Assembly: GCA_022925895.1 (NCBI GenBank)
Contig: JAKSYS010000745.1
Span: 1 to 28,216 of the forward strand
DNA: 28,216 nt
Reading direction: 5' to 3'
Source: Fragilaria crotonensis
Lineage: Eukaryota; Bacillariophyta; Fragilariophyceae; Fragilariales; Fragilariaceae
Position 1 is the first letter of the stretch; each line of letters opens with the position of its first letter. Position numbers and translations under genes: made by a program. The notes under the pieces were generated by a model. The model was not told the DNA's origin. It did not search any database and saw only the letters and a program-made list of their open reading frames with translations. Below are positions 9,158 through 18,373 of this stretch, piece by piece.

Positions 9158-10147
9158 ATGAACATGAAGACGTTCGGCATTCTTGCAGTATGCTGTTTGC
9201 TGCAACTCGAATCCGCGGATGCGCGGTCGGGTTACCAAATTGTACGAGCACATGCGTTTGTGCATGATTCGCCGTTATCAGAGACAATATCCAGAACTTT
9301 GCAAGTTCGTGGTGGAGCCAAAAGCAAACGGAAAGGAAAGACTGCCTCTCTCAGCTCGTCCAAAACAGCGACTGGAAAATCGAAGGTCCAATCAGGAAAG
9401 GAGGTCGCGAAACCCTCCGCTCTTGGTGATATACTTCAAAAGTACAAGCAGATCTTGCCGCTGACTCGCATTTACATCACCATGGTCGTTGCAGCGACTC
9501 TCTTGGGAATGGTCCTTGGCGAAGAACTCACTCAAGGACTCTTGGCGCTGGATCCTATCCGTACTGTGTATGGACTAGAGCTTTGGAGACCATTCACTGC
9601 TGCAACGTTCCTAGGACCTCCTAGCATTGGATGGCTGATGAGCGGCTATTACCTCTTCGAATACGGCTCTTCCCTGGAGCGTGCGTACGGCACTGCCCAG
9701 TTCCTCGTATTTCTCCTGTCTCAAATCGTTTTACTTTCAGGTTTTTCTATTCTCTTCGGCCAACCATTCTTCACGTCCTCCGTCATCACGGCCATGTTGC
9801 ACGTGTTGAGTCGCTCCATGCCCCGCCAGAAGGTTAAATGGATTGTCTTTACGGTCCCTTATTGGTCATTACCCTACGGGCTAATGATGACAGACGTCCT
9901 GCAAGCGGGAAATCCTGCTGCGGCACTTCCCCATATCTTGGGAATCTTGTCGGGACATTTCTACCACTTTCACAAGTTTGTATGGCCCAAGATGGCAGGT
10001 GGAGAGGACTGGCTAGCCGCCCCCCAATTCCTCGTCTCGCGATTGGATCCAAATGCCAAAAAAGCGAGCACTGCCAAGGAAGCGGTTGATACCGCTTTGA
10101 AGGCAAGAAAGAAGGGAAAGGGGCGAAAATTGGGAGGAAAGAAGTAG
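9158..10147 (+). CDS. Derlin (Der1-like) with bipartite leader, candidate periplastid SELMA component
   Basis: Derlins are inactive rhomboid relatives that help move proteins across a membrane in ERAD; in algae with red secondary plastids a second set serves preprotein import at the periplastid membrane (SELMA). The 329-residue product shows both Derlin signatures: the WR motif at residues 143-144 (LELWRPFTAATFLGP) and GxxxG at 262-266 (LGILSGHFYHF), with about six hydrophobic segments from ~103 to ~275. The first 20 residues look like a signal peptide (MKTFGILAVCCLLQLESADA), followed by a basic, Ser/Lys-rich leader with VRGG at 50-53. ER Derlins lack such an extension, so plastid-side location is inferred. 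The C-terminus is Lys-rich (KARKKGKGRKLGGKK). ATG 9158 or 9164 are both possible; an upstream in-frame TTG is not used. Single exon, intact. Confidence 0.88.
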   Translation: MNMKTFGILAVCCLLQLESADARSGYQIVRAHAFVHDSPLSETISRTLQVRGGAKSKRKGKTASLSSSKTATGKSKVQSGKEVAKPSALGDILQKYKQILPLTRIYITMVVAATLLGMVLGEELTQGLLALDPIRTVYGLELWRPFTAATFLGPPSIGWLMSGYYLFEYGSSLERAYGTAQFLVFLLSQIVLLSGFSILFGQPFFTSSVITAMLHVLSRSMPRQKVKWIVFTVPYWSLPYGLMMTDVLQAGNPAAALPHILGILSGHFYHFHKFVWPKMAGGEDWLAAPQFLVSRLDPNAKKASTAKEAVDTALKARKKGKGRKLGGKK

Positions 10148-10206
10148 TGCGTGCTCCGGCTAGATCATTGTGTTGACCTATTTATTCTAAATAGATGCTA
10201 ACTTGT

Positions 10207-11064
10207 TCAGAAAGCAAGCCCCGGCGAGGGGAATTTCTTGACAATAATATTCAATCGCAGCATCAGACTAGGCGATGATCCCTTTTCCGTCACCATCATG
10301 TCCTTGAACGTCAACCAGGTTCCGTCGAGCTCAAACTTCATTTCGTTGAAGAAATTTGTCATGGCATGCGATAGCTCAGCCGACGTAGCTTCGAGGTGTG
10401 GTATTGTCGTTATCCCTTCCGGAGTTGCTATTACTTTTGCTCGCTGCTTTGCTTCCCCCCTCGTCAGGATCAGCTTCCACTTTTGTCCCATGTATGACCC
10501 AAAGAATGTTACATTCCCCAAAGATGCGTCCACAATTGTGCCTTCTTTTAAAAAAGCAAATTTTTCACCATCCTTGTGCCTTAGCGCTGGGGGTTTCATG
10601 TAAGGGTGGGTGATGAAGTTCGCGAAATCCACATTATTGAGTGCTATAGTTGCCTGGCCAGTGGCTGGCGTCGTGAGAACGAGTTTCCGATTGCTGAGTA
10701 TCCGACCAACGTCGAGTTCGCAGGTTTCCACTGTCGCTTCAATGGCGCGACATGACAATCCCAATTGCGATTTCCATCCACGGCCCTTGACAGTCACGGG
10801 TCCGACTCGTCCCTTGAACAAGAGATCAGAGGAATTTGCCGACACGTTGCACTCGACGCCAGTTTGACCCTTGAGTCTGACCTTGAGTGCCAACTCTGCA
10901 AGGTTCGAAATTAGGCCGGAGGTGAGGCCTCCGTCGAAGTGAATGCTACTGCGGACATGAAGCCGTGAAGCCATCCGATGTGAACCCAGGGATGAAGTTG
11001 TGAAGGAGTTCCCAGGAATGACCAAGGAGGCGAGAATGACCAATATTGTTGTGAATTTCATCAT
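10207..11064 (-). CDS. DUF2993-family protein with plastid-type presequence
   Basis: 285 residues. The N-terminus is a signal peptide cut after ...VIPGNS with Phe21 at +1 (FTTSS), the classic diatom plastid-targeting pattern. The mature part fits the DUF2993 family: a start with GLTSGLISNLAELALKVRL, then an alternating-strand region (LLFKGRVGPVTVKGRGW), a VDVGRIL-like segment (CELDVGRILSNRKLVL), and a repeat of strands ending at the C-terminus. DUF2993 proteins occur in cyanobacteria, plants and actinobacteria; the mycobacterial member LmeA binds phosphoinositides, so lipid binding is plausible but unproven here. It converges with the Derlin gene, with 59 bp between stops. Family call is moderate to good, location likely, exact role unknown. 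Confidence 0.75.
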   Translation of the reverse strand: MMKFTTILVILASLVIPGNSFTTSSLGSHRMASRLHVRSSIHFDGGLTSGLISNLAELALKVRLKGQTGVECNVSANSSDLLFKGRVGPVTVKGRGWKSQLGLSCRAIEATVETCELDVGRILSNRKLVLTTPATGQATIALNNVDFANFITHPYMKPPALRHKDGEKFAFLKEGTIVDASLGNVTFFGSYMGQKWKLILTRGEAKQRAKVIATPEGITTIPHLEATSAELSHAMTNFFNEMKFELDGTWLTFKDMMVTEKGSSPSLMLRLNIIVKKFPSPGLAF

Positions 11065-11580
11065 GCGATATGTGATGTGGATCTTGATCCGATGTGCAGT
11101 TCAATCAACAGAGGACCAGACTTTGCTTTGAAAGGATAATGTGAGATTAAGTAGTGCGTGCCAAACCAATCAATTCAACTGACGAGACAAAGAAATAATT
11201 CACTGGTGGAATGTTGACGACGACAGCAATGTGAAAGAGTTGAGCTGTATGAGTACGCATTATTAATTTGGCGGGTCGATGTGATGTTGAGTTATGTGAT
11301 AGGTTGAGATATCTTGTGAGTCATCGCCCTATGGGTGACGTGATCATATCGAAAACCGTGATTCCCTCGAGTTCCCTATATGATGGGCTAACTGTATGAA
11401 GAGCTGTGACGACGTCGAGAGCTGGGGAGAATGACGAGCACAGCGATGCCAGCACACAGCACGTACTGTAGCTTTATTATCAATGTGCGTGCTCAGTACA
11501 AGTACTTCAGTACCTGGTACCTAAACTGCCATACGCCATACGACATAACAGCGTTGGGGGTTTTGGGTAATGCTGGAGTT

Positions 11581-11608
11581 GATGTGTGATGTGTGATGTG
11601 TGATGTGT
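11581..11608. repeat. Four tandem copies of GATGTGT
   Basis: Exact 7-bp repeats, 115 bp upstream of the chosen methyltransferase start, followed by degenerate units (TGTGATG). Confidence 0.9.
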
Positions 11609-11679
11609 TGTGATGTTTCGTCCACAGCGGTCTGGCGTGAGGCAGGACCCTCTTCCCACTTGACAATCACTTCACTCAC

Positions 11680-11699
11680 CGCTCAGCGCTCAGCGCTCA
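11680..11699. repeat. Nearly three copies of CGCTCAG
   Basis: A second 7-bp array in the same 5' flank, ending 23 bp before the chosen ATG. Confidence 0.85.
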
Positions 11700-11722
11700 C
11701 CCCATTTTTCGGCATTAAGGAA

Positions 11723-12736
11723 ATGAAAGGCGTGCTCGTGTTGCTTACATTGTGTTCCGGAATGATCTCCTCCAAGTCGGCATCAATGGCAGTCGCCTTG
11801 GGCGCATCCACACAACGAAAGCTGACGACTCGAATGAGTCTCTTGGATGATTTTACGTCAAAATCATATGTGAAGGGGTTGATTGGGAATGCAGTGAATC
11901 GAGCAATGTCGACACTCAACACGAAGGAAAAGATGGATTCAACCATGCGGCGAGAGGAACAATGCTCAGAGAAATCAATGCAAACAACTCAGGCGCCAAG
12001 CTATTATGAGAATCCCTGTATTCATTTCACAGCTCTGGCACACCTCCAATGGAAATATGTCCTTCGACCAGGAGTCGATGCCGCCATTGATGCTACCTGT
12101 GGCAACGGCAATGATTCTTGCCAAATTGCAAGCATTCTTTTTCCTGACGGGTATGCTGGTAGTGCAGAACTCATTTGTATTGACATTCAGGACATGGCCT
12201 GTGAGAACACTCGACATGCTTTGGAGACGCAACTTGGGACGCCTCTGATGGAGCCCCATGTGCGAGTCGTGCGCGCGTCGCATGCTCGACTCCCAACCAC
12301 GTCATCGCCATTGGCCCTTGTCTGTTGGAATCTGGGATATTTACCTAGGGTTGAGGACAAGTCCACTCGTACCAACATGGAATCAACTGTCACTTCGATA
12401 GCCGATGCGGCATTACAACTTCGAGTGGGAGGGCTGCTGTCCGTCATTGCCTACCCCAAAACTAACGCGAACGAGGCATTAGCCGCCAACGCACTCTTTG
12501 AAGCGTTGGCGGCTTTAACATCAAATCAAACTGATTGGAGGAGTTGCCTGGATTCCTTGGGTCCAGATCCTATTCCGGAGGGAGACAGAGTGTTTTCTGT
12601 AAAGGAGGCAGTCACTACGGCTATGAATAGAATTATCGAGGAAGGGGATCCGAATCAGACTTGGCGTGGAATGGAGCATCGCATGATGGGCCGAATCTTG
12701 TCGCCGACGTTGTTGACACTGACGCGAATCAAATAA
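11723..12736 (+). CDS. YtqB-like class I SAM-dependent methyltransferase (rRNA methylase family), probably plastid-targeted
   Basis: The 337-residue product has the fold and motifs of the YtqB/rRNA_methylase family. Motif I is AAIDATCGNGND at about residues 120-131 (the usual DaTaGnGhDT with small changes); LICIDIQ is the acidic strand-2 motif that binds SAM; LVCWNLGYLPRVEDKSTRTN is the hallmark NLGYLP...DKs.tT block; GGLLSVIAYP follows. The substrate is uncertain: bacterial YtqB has been linked to wobble-uridine modification of tRNA, while older annotations say rRNA. The start at 11723 gives a signal peptide (MKGVLVLLTLCSGMISSKSA) and an ~80-residue leader, which suggests plastid import; a longer frame from 11603 would add a polar extension. 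Converges with the SWEET gene, 58 bp between stops. Intact, single exon. Confidence 0.82.
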   Translation: MKGVLVLLTLCSGMISSKSASMAVALGASTQRKLTTRMSLLDDFTSKSYVKGLIGNAVNRAMSTLNTKEKMDSTMRREEQCSEKSMQTTQAPSYYENPCIHFTALAHLQWKYVLRPGVDAAIDATCGNGNDSCQIASILFPDGYAGSAELICIDIQDMACENTRHALETQLGTPLMEPHVRVVRASHARLPTTSSPLALVCWNLGYLPRVEDKSTRTNMESTVTSIADAALQLRVGGLLSVIAYPKTNANEALAANALFEALAALTSNQTDWRSCLDSLGPDPIPEGDRVFSVKEAVTTAMNRIIEEGDPNQTWRGMEHRMMGRILSPTLLTLTRIK

Positions 12737-12794
12737 TTGTCTACAGGAATATGGACCATTACTCTGGAAAACAAGTTCAGGTCTGTTACAGCAC

Positions 12795-13725
12795 CTAAAC
12801 AACCAGGTTTTCCTCGCTACAAGAACCTTCATCAACAAGACCAACATTCGATTCATCAAGGTCAAAACTCTGAACGCGTGGGTAGATGCAAACCAACACG
12901 CCTTGGGCGACTCCCAAAACTAACCCTATTCCGTTGGGTGCATATATGATTGGATCCATGCGAGCGACGCCGTACGCCATCCAAAATGTTGTGTTGACCC
13001 AGTTCATTACCATGGTCGGAAAATGAATGGCCTCGCTGCTTCTCGTACGAATTACTCGTGACATGGCCTCCAAAGGTGCACCATAAAAGAAAACTGTTCT
13101 CCCAAAAAGTAATGAGATCATGTCTGGGTGTCGTTTCCACAAGAAAGAAATGCGTCGTTCTTACCTAAATTCACATTCACACAAAGCCCGATAATATGTG
13201 CTGGCGAATAGAAGTGTTGCAACCACCCTGCCCAAACTAGAATCAAACACCAAACCACAAGGATGCGAAGCATCAGTGTCTCTTGCCGAACGGTGACAAC
13301 CCTTTCACTTGCAGTTCCGGATTGACTGCCTTCCCCGTCCTTGAGATCATTCATGATCTCAAAGTACTGTAACTTGGCTGCCCCACTGTTGAGCCAAAAA
13401 CTAAGGACTAAACCGGGCATGTTGGACGCTAACACGAATGGATCCTTAGTGTAGTATCCGTAGGCCGCCCAACCCAGGCAATTACCGGTCATAACAGCCC
13501 ACGGGACCGGATTCAGACTCCCTAACCTTCCCTTCTGCAACGCTTCCCGCAGATCATACACGGGAGCTGCTCGTCGTTGAGTTAGTCAATGGGAAGTGCA
13601 ATGCGCATGAAGTGTAAGAACAAATTGGCTCTCACACACTCACCAGCAAACATGATTGCTGCCATGACACATCCCAATGAAGGGCATACGTATTCCATTA
13701 CAATTGTGACCCATGATGAGTCCAT
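12795..13725 (-). CDS. SWEET (MtN3/saliva) sugar transporter; exons 13725-13644, 13566-13165, 13093-12795
   Basis: SWEETs are seven-helix uniporters that let sugars cross the plasma membrane or an internal membrane down their gradient. Splicing gives 260 residues. Exon 1 encodes MDSSWVTIVMEYVCPSLG and the first helix; exon 2 starts APVYDLREALQKG (the conserved Ala-Pro after helix 1), then NPVPWAVMTGNCLGWAAYGYY (helix 2), NMPGLVLSFWL (helix 3) and a fourth helix; exon 3 carries the second MtN3 repeat, VFFYGAPLEAMSRVIRTRSS, MVMNWVNTTFWMAYG, and IYAPNGIGLVLGVAQGVLV. Intron 1 is 77 nt and intron 2 is 71 nt, both phase 1. For intron 2 the acceptor after AACAG is preferred over one 30 nt upstream because it gives the normal helix-5 spacing. 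Three bZIP-type palindromes lie upstream. The transported sugar cannot be told. Confidence 0.9.
13094..13164 (-). other. SWEET intron 2 (71 nt, phase 1)
   Basis: Donor GTAAGAAC after AATTTAG, acceptor AGAACAG before TTTTCTTT. Gives NVNLVFFYGAPL. The alternative acceptor CACCCAG would leave a 41-nt intron and insert 10 residues into helix 5. Confidence 0.78.
13567..13643 (-). other. SWEET intron 1 (77 nt, phase 1)
   Basis: Donor GTGAGTG after TTTGCTG, acceptor GACGAGCAG before CTCCCGTG. Joins ...AAIMFA to APVYD. Confidence 0.88.
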
Positions 13726-14149
13726 CACTGAACCTTGATCGGCAGCTTTTGTCTACACAACTCTTCTGTATTGATGGCTCTATTTTTCCGACTGATGGGG
13801 TCGGTGGAGGGTGTGGATATGGTTGCTGTTCATGGAGGAGGAACATCTATCATCAACAAACCGACAGGGCGCACAGAAGAAAAGCTCTTCACGTAGCACT
13901 TGGGCCAATCAGAATTCGCCAAGCTTTTACTACATGCTGCTGTTTGCAGTTTGCACCCCCAATCGTCCTACAGCAAAACAAACATTTATGCATATACGTC
14001 GTATATATGTTATAGTGTTATCTATGTAGTAACAATAAGCTGCGTGTCGCATATGGATATGCATACTGTATGTTCATACAAGCAAAGCCTACGAAAAGGT
14101 GGCGTCCTGTCGTCCTGTCGGATAAGATGGGGATTGGAATGCGGTGATA

Positions 14150-14292
14150 TGACGTCAATCATGACGTCACAGTGCTAATTCCATCGTTTACTACGATGCA
14201 TACGATGTATTCAGTACTATGGTACTTGAACTCCAGTAAAAGGCAATAACTTTCGAAGAGCGTGCTTATCTTGTTGGTTTGACTTGACGTCA
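14150..14292. promoter_or_regulatory. Three TGACGTCA palindromes (CRE-type bZIP sites)
   Basis: Perfect 8-bp palindromes at 14150-14157, 14162-14169 and 14285-14292. The first two are centred 12 bp apart, about one helical turn. TGACGTCA is the cAMP-response element bound by CREB/ATF-type bZIP proteins, and in the diatom Phaeodactylum TGACGT half-sites act as CO2/cAMP-response elements in the carbonic anhydrase PtCA1 promoter. They sit 425-567 bp upstream of the SWEET ATG, the closest gene. Function here is inferred. Confidence 0.6.
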
Positions 14293-14959
14293 TTTCACAG
14301 GATTCAAATCGGATCCACGCCTGCCGGACATTGGCATCTGGCGTGAACAACCGAACGATCCGACATTGAACACTCGAAACGCGCTTTGGCCGACCCTTCC
14401 CAGTACGTCACACATCTCGATTTCAATTGGTGCCATGTACAATTCGTACTTTTACCTCTGTAATAAGATTCGTGAAATTGATAACCGCGCCGTACGGAGT
14501 CCTACTAGCTAGTCTACCTGGTTCTAAGAACTCACAGAACACGATCAATCTGATTTGATACATGAACTTGGAATTCCATATTTTGTATGTCATATCTCAC
14601 TACTTCCATGACATTACGACACTTATCGTCATTTGTTTTGCACATTCATATGTCCGCGTATGAGATGTCGTCCTACACAGACATTCGGAAAATGTCGATA
14701 ACCGATCAGGATTTTCCGTATGCATAATTCATGAGCACGGAAGACATCGGCTCCACTTCTTTGGTGGTCCAGTGTGATATGTGGAGTTGTGCTCGGGTCG
14801 TGGCACGATTGTTACTGTAGTAGCATGAATGCTTCCTGAGTCGCCTTCGAGTCCTGTGCACTCGAGTCCTGTTCGAAACAAGAGATTGTGTCGGGCAGTG
14901 AGGCCTGAGTGCAGCGATGCTTGAGGTGTTTCGATTCACGCCATGGTGCACTAGTGCTT

Positions 14960-15290
14960 CAGGGTGCCGAATTGTTTGTTGCCGCCACCCCATGTAACCC
15001 TCGTCAATCCATCGTTATGGCGGCGTTGTGCATGGAATACTTTTTTCATGTGGAAGCAATATGGTCTGATTTCAACGGTGTAAGGAGCCCGCACATGTAT
15101 GATCCCGTCTGTTGGGAAGGCAGTTCGTTCAAGGGTGATGAGCATGTCAGGAAGAAATTCAGGTTGGCGATTGGATTGCTGTCGCCATCCATACAGCCTT
15201 CTTCATTCCACAATCGGGGCGCCGTTCAGGTGGCAAGTATACCGTGGCGTAGAAGCAATTTCATCCGATTTCTATGGCGTATAACCCGAA
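14960..15290 (+). repeat. Two diverged direct repeats of about 115 bp
   Basis: Segments near 14970-15085 and 15170-15285 align along their length. The best block is 15050-15083 against 15249-15282, where about three quarters of bases match. Translated, the blocks read VEAIWSDFNGV and VEAISSDFYGV, but in different frames of the plus strand. Probably an old duplication or a relic of a repeated element. Confidence 0.5.
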
Positions 15291-15312
15291 AGAAGCCTGC
15301 CTGTCTGGATTA

Positions 15313-15370
15313 CAGTTCTACAAGTTCGCCCATTCGGTTGCCAGTTCTACAAGTTCGCCCATTCGGTTGC
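15313..15370. repeat. Exact 29-bp tandem duplication
   Basis: Two identical 29-bp units, starting CAGTTCTACAAG and ending TTCGGTTGC, lie head to tail at 15313-15341 and 15342-15370. Confidence 0.95.
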
Positions 15371-15470
15371 CATAGAGATAGGAACTAAGCTGAGAAACAA
15401 ACTGTGTAACGCAGTCTCTATTATCTGCAAAAACGAACTCCTATAAGTACATTCATCAACTAGCTAAGTG

Positions 15471-15839
15471 TTAGAGGCTCCTCACTAATGTGCTATCAAG
15501 CAAACTGAAAGGAAGGTTTTCTTGTTCAGTGTTCCAGTTTGCAAGGATCAGTTCCCACTCTGATACCTCGCTCACTTCACCGGCGACTTGGTCTAGGACA
15601 TCGTCTGTCAAGGTGACGCGTTGCTTCTTGGAAGGAGAAAATTCTTCTTGTGTGATGGTCCGTTTCTTCACTTGTGGAGAGGAGGCATCGCCCATACTCT
15701 GATTATCACTCCCTACAGTGGCCAGCATCAACATCATGCCTTCTATCGCTAGCTTGATTTTGTTCACGTCCTCGAGTTGACTTTGATTGCGAGTTTTGAG
15801 GTGCTGTGTTTGCAAATCCGAATTGTTGGCAATAGCCAT
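15471..15839 (-). CDS. Small hypothetical protein with NLS-like motif
   Basis: 122 residues starting MAIANNSDLQTQHLK. I do not recognise a family. Residues ~18-40 could form a short amphipathic helix (QSQLEDVNKIKLAIEGMML). A bipartite basic cluster, KKRTITQEEFSPSKKQR, looks like a nuclear localisation signal with an SP site inside it. The second half is acidic (DDVLDQVAGEVSEVSEWEL) and could be an activation-type or protein-binding tail. A good TATA box lies 156-165 bp upstream, which supports a real gene. Nuclear location is inferred. Confidence in the gene is moderate and in function low. Confidence 0.55.
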   Translation of the reverse strand: MAIANNSDLQTQHLKTRNQSQLEDVNKIKLAIEGMMLMLATVGSDNQSMGDASSPQVKKRTITQEEFSPSKKQRVTLTDDVLDQVAGEVSEVSEWELILANWNTEQENLPFSLLDSTLVRSL

Positions 15840-15994
15840 TTTTGTGATTTTTTTGTGCTCGAATTGTGAGCTGTTACAAGCGGTATGAAACTTCCTGAGT
15901 ATGAATGCCTGTGAGCAACTTTGGTTGAGAGCTTCACGAAGCTTCCTTTGCCCAAGATGTCAAATTTGGTTGTGTATGACAAAACTGCCCCCAG

Positions 15995-16004
15995 CTTTTA
16001 TATA
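15995..16004 (-). promoter_or_regulatory. TATA box of the small NLS-like gene
   Basis: The sense strand reads TATATAAAAG, a near-consensus TATA box, about 160 bp upstream of the ATG at 15839. Confidence 0.5.
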
Positions 16005-16060
16005 AGATGTTACATAATAGTCGAATGGTCATTACCGCTGCGACAAAAGGTCCCAGCTCA

Positions 16061-16855
16061 TCATTTCGCGTTCTCATAAAGACTTACGAAGAGGTTTAAG
16101 ATCGCCGATTTCGGATTCGTGCGTTCGTCATATTCCCTGTTAAAAAAATTCTCGCCGGCCCCATTAGTATTGTACCGATCTCGGAGTATGCGAATGTGTG
16201 TGGGAACCAGGATTAAAAATTGAAGAATCGGCGTTGATTCAGTATGAATTCGAGCAGAATTACGTAGCCCTTCTGTATCGGAATATTCCATAACCGGACT
16301 GGTCAGTACCACTTTGCATTCGATAAATACTTGCCCTGCAACTTCATTTCGAACTCTCCTGCTATGCATCGGACCCATGTTGATCTGGTGGAATTGTGAA
16401 AATCTAAAACCGCAAACTAGAGTCGAGGCTTGAAGTACACAAATGTCGAAATGGACACTCAGGAACTGAGCCTGATGACAATCGCACTGTCCTATTGCGT
16501 CTTTCGTCGTGGATGACTCCCTCACACTCATGACCTTCACTTCGAAATCGGACTTTTACGAACTTCGGGCAAAGGAAATGTCTCTATCTTGCAATGTGAT
16601 ACTCCATGTTTCATTTAACCCCCCATACGTTGTCGTAGCGTGAAGTACAATTATGCACGATCCCCACGCCTTCAGTCTGCCGATCGTACGAGCATTACTC
16701 GCTCGTCGCTCGTGATCCCCTATACTTTTTTCGTATATATCATTGAACGTAAAAGCTGTACCGAAACAGGAAGGTAAATTCGTTTGACCCAAGTCGATAC
16801 GGCACGAAAGCCAGTTTACTTTGACAGTATGCTTGTACTTGTATCTGAAATCTGA
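16061..16855 (-). pseudogene. Broken open frame, family unknown
   Basis: One minus-strand frame is open from about 16855 to 16061 except for a single TAA at 16556-16558. Chance would put many more stops in about 260 codons, so this may be a once-coding region. The part upstream of the stop contains GTAFTFNDIYEKS and WSITLQDRDISF; the part after it contains FEVKVMSVRESS and a long polar stretch. There is no ATG near the upstream end, no recognisable domain, and no intron that would remove the stop (the GTAAAAG at the stop is too close to an AG). It could be a relic gene, a gene with a missed first exon, or a chance frame. Confidence 0.35.
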
Positions 16856-18373
16856 AGTGAGTTACTCAACTATGTTCATACTTGTACATACCTCAGGGGT
16901 ATGGTATACATTCGAGATACACGAGCGGCATATCACAGTATGCTTAAGAATATGCTGATTTATCTGTTCGCCGCGACAGCGACACTCGTGTTCAACAGGT
17001 AACAGCGGGCAAGCCTGTTTCAAATATCCAAGTCGTACTTTGGTCGTGGACTCGCGCGCGACAGTTTGTTATGCCTGGTCGAGCAATACACCGGAAAATT
17101 TCAAGCCTGGAGGGACCTTTCCAATGAATGTATCGAGTGTCTCTCACTCCACTAATGCACGTGCAGGTATTCGAATGATGGTGGCTTGTTGAGAGTGTCG
17201 CAATGGCATAGTCAACGCCGGAGTTTCGAAACAGAAGTAGAAGACCAAATTTCAGGCCCACCAAGTTCGATACCAGGGTGATAATAGAGACTCGAGTGTT
17301 GCTCTCCGTATGGAGTACTGCTGAGTGATATGCAAGTGACATAGCGTCGTATCGACAAGATCTGAAGGATGTAAAATTTCAATATGATAATCTCCTATGC
17401 GATTCCAAAACTTCCTTCTTGCGTGGTCTCTTTCGGTCAGTATTCCTTGACAGCCTGGTGATGCCAGGATGTTCTCTTCCTCGCCGGCTTACCCTCGTCG
17501 TCCTTCATTGAACATAATCACCCATATGTAGACGACTTTCGGGGAACTGAGAATTTATCTCCTCCGCAATCGTCAGGTCGATGGGACAGTTTGTACCCAC
17601 CACTTCTGTTGAATCTACCCACCCTCATCGCATCGGCACAAGCAAGCACGCTTTGACGTTCCTTGTGCAGTGAATCTGGCGAAAAATCTTCTAGGAAGGG
17701 AGGGGGCGATGACGAGGTATGGGAATCACTTACACTAATTGTTCGCGTTACTGCGCCATTGATGCTCCAATTGGTACTCTCTCCAACTATTCGTCAAGGA
17801 AATCAGCGATTGGATTCGTAGCCAATTCATTGGGCTAGCCGAGAAGAACAAATCAAAATTTGCTTGATGCCCTCTTGATGGTCTCTTCCTGTCCCATTGT
17901 TGGCAACGATTCCTGGGTGTCGACCTGCATAAGGTGCTACCACATGGACATGCTTAGGGGTCTGTCTTTTTAAATGCCACATGTAGCACAAGAGGCGGCG
18001 TGGATAAGGAATTGCAAGTGATGGCTACTGTTTTTCTTGCGCGCAGTCGTCGTTGCGATCTTCGTTGTTAATCGCTCCTCCAGGCAACGAAACTCAGCCT
18101 ACTGCGAGCTGTACGGTACTTGGACAACGGTCGATCCATTTGCCTTGGCTTTCCCTCGCACTCAGATGATGCGATGATTGACAATGATGAAGTATGGGAT
18201 TGTTGGATTCCCGGGCACACTAAAGATCCATCCGACACAATTGAGGCGGAACCTCGCGTGACGACGGAGGTTTCGAATTGATTCAAACTTCACGATTGAG
18301 ACTCTTTGTTATGTAGACTAATCACCCCAAATGTTAGTGTGTGGTGATCTTGAGAAACACAGCATCATCGCCA

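Larger units (their letters stand above)
11065..11722. other. Divergent intergenic region, DUF2993 to YtqB-like methyltransferase
   Basis: Holds both promoters. Includes GTAC words at 11495-11522, a 7-bp GATGTGT array at 11581-11608 and a 7-bp CGCTCAG array at 11680-11699. An open frame in phase with the downstream gene begins here (ATG at 11603) but would bury the signal peptide. Confidence 0.5.
13726..15470. other. Gene-poor region upstream of SWEET
   Basis: No gene recognised in 1.7 kb. It contains the SWEET promoter side (three TGACGTCA sites), a pair of diverged direct repeats around 14960-15290 and an exact 29-bp tandem duplication at 15313-15370. A plus-strand open frame at 14909-15388 spans these repeats and has no known motif. 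Confidence 0.5.

Noticed and set aside
13124-13164. A 41-nt SWEET intron 2 using the first acceptor
   Set aside because: It is shorter than the other introns here and adds 10 residues to helix 5; the acceptor 30 nt further gives normal spacing.
14909-15388. Plus-strand frame of 159 residues
   Set aside because: It is built from a diverged repeat and a 29-bp tandem duplication that read in different frames; no domain is recognised.
16992-17342. Minus-strand frame of 116 residues
   Set aside because: Composition looks random (many His, Ser, Thr, Cys), no motif, no promoter signal.
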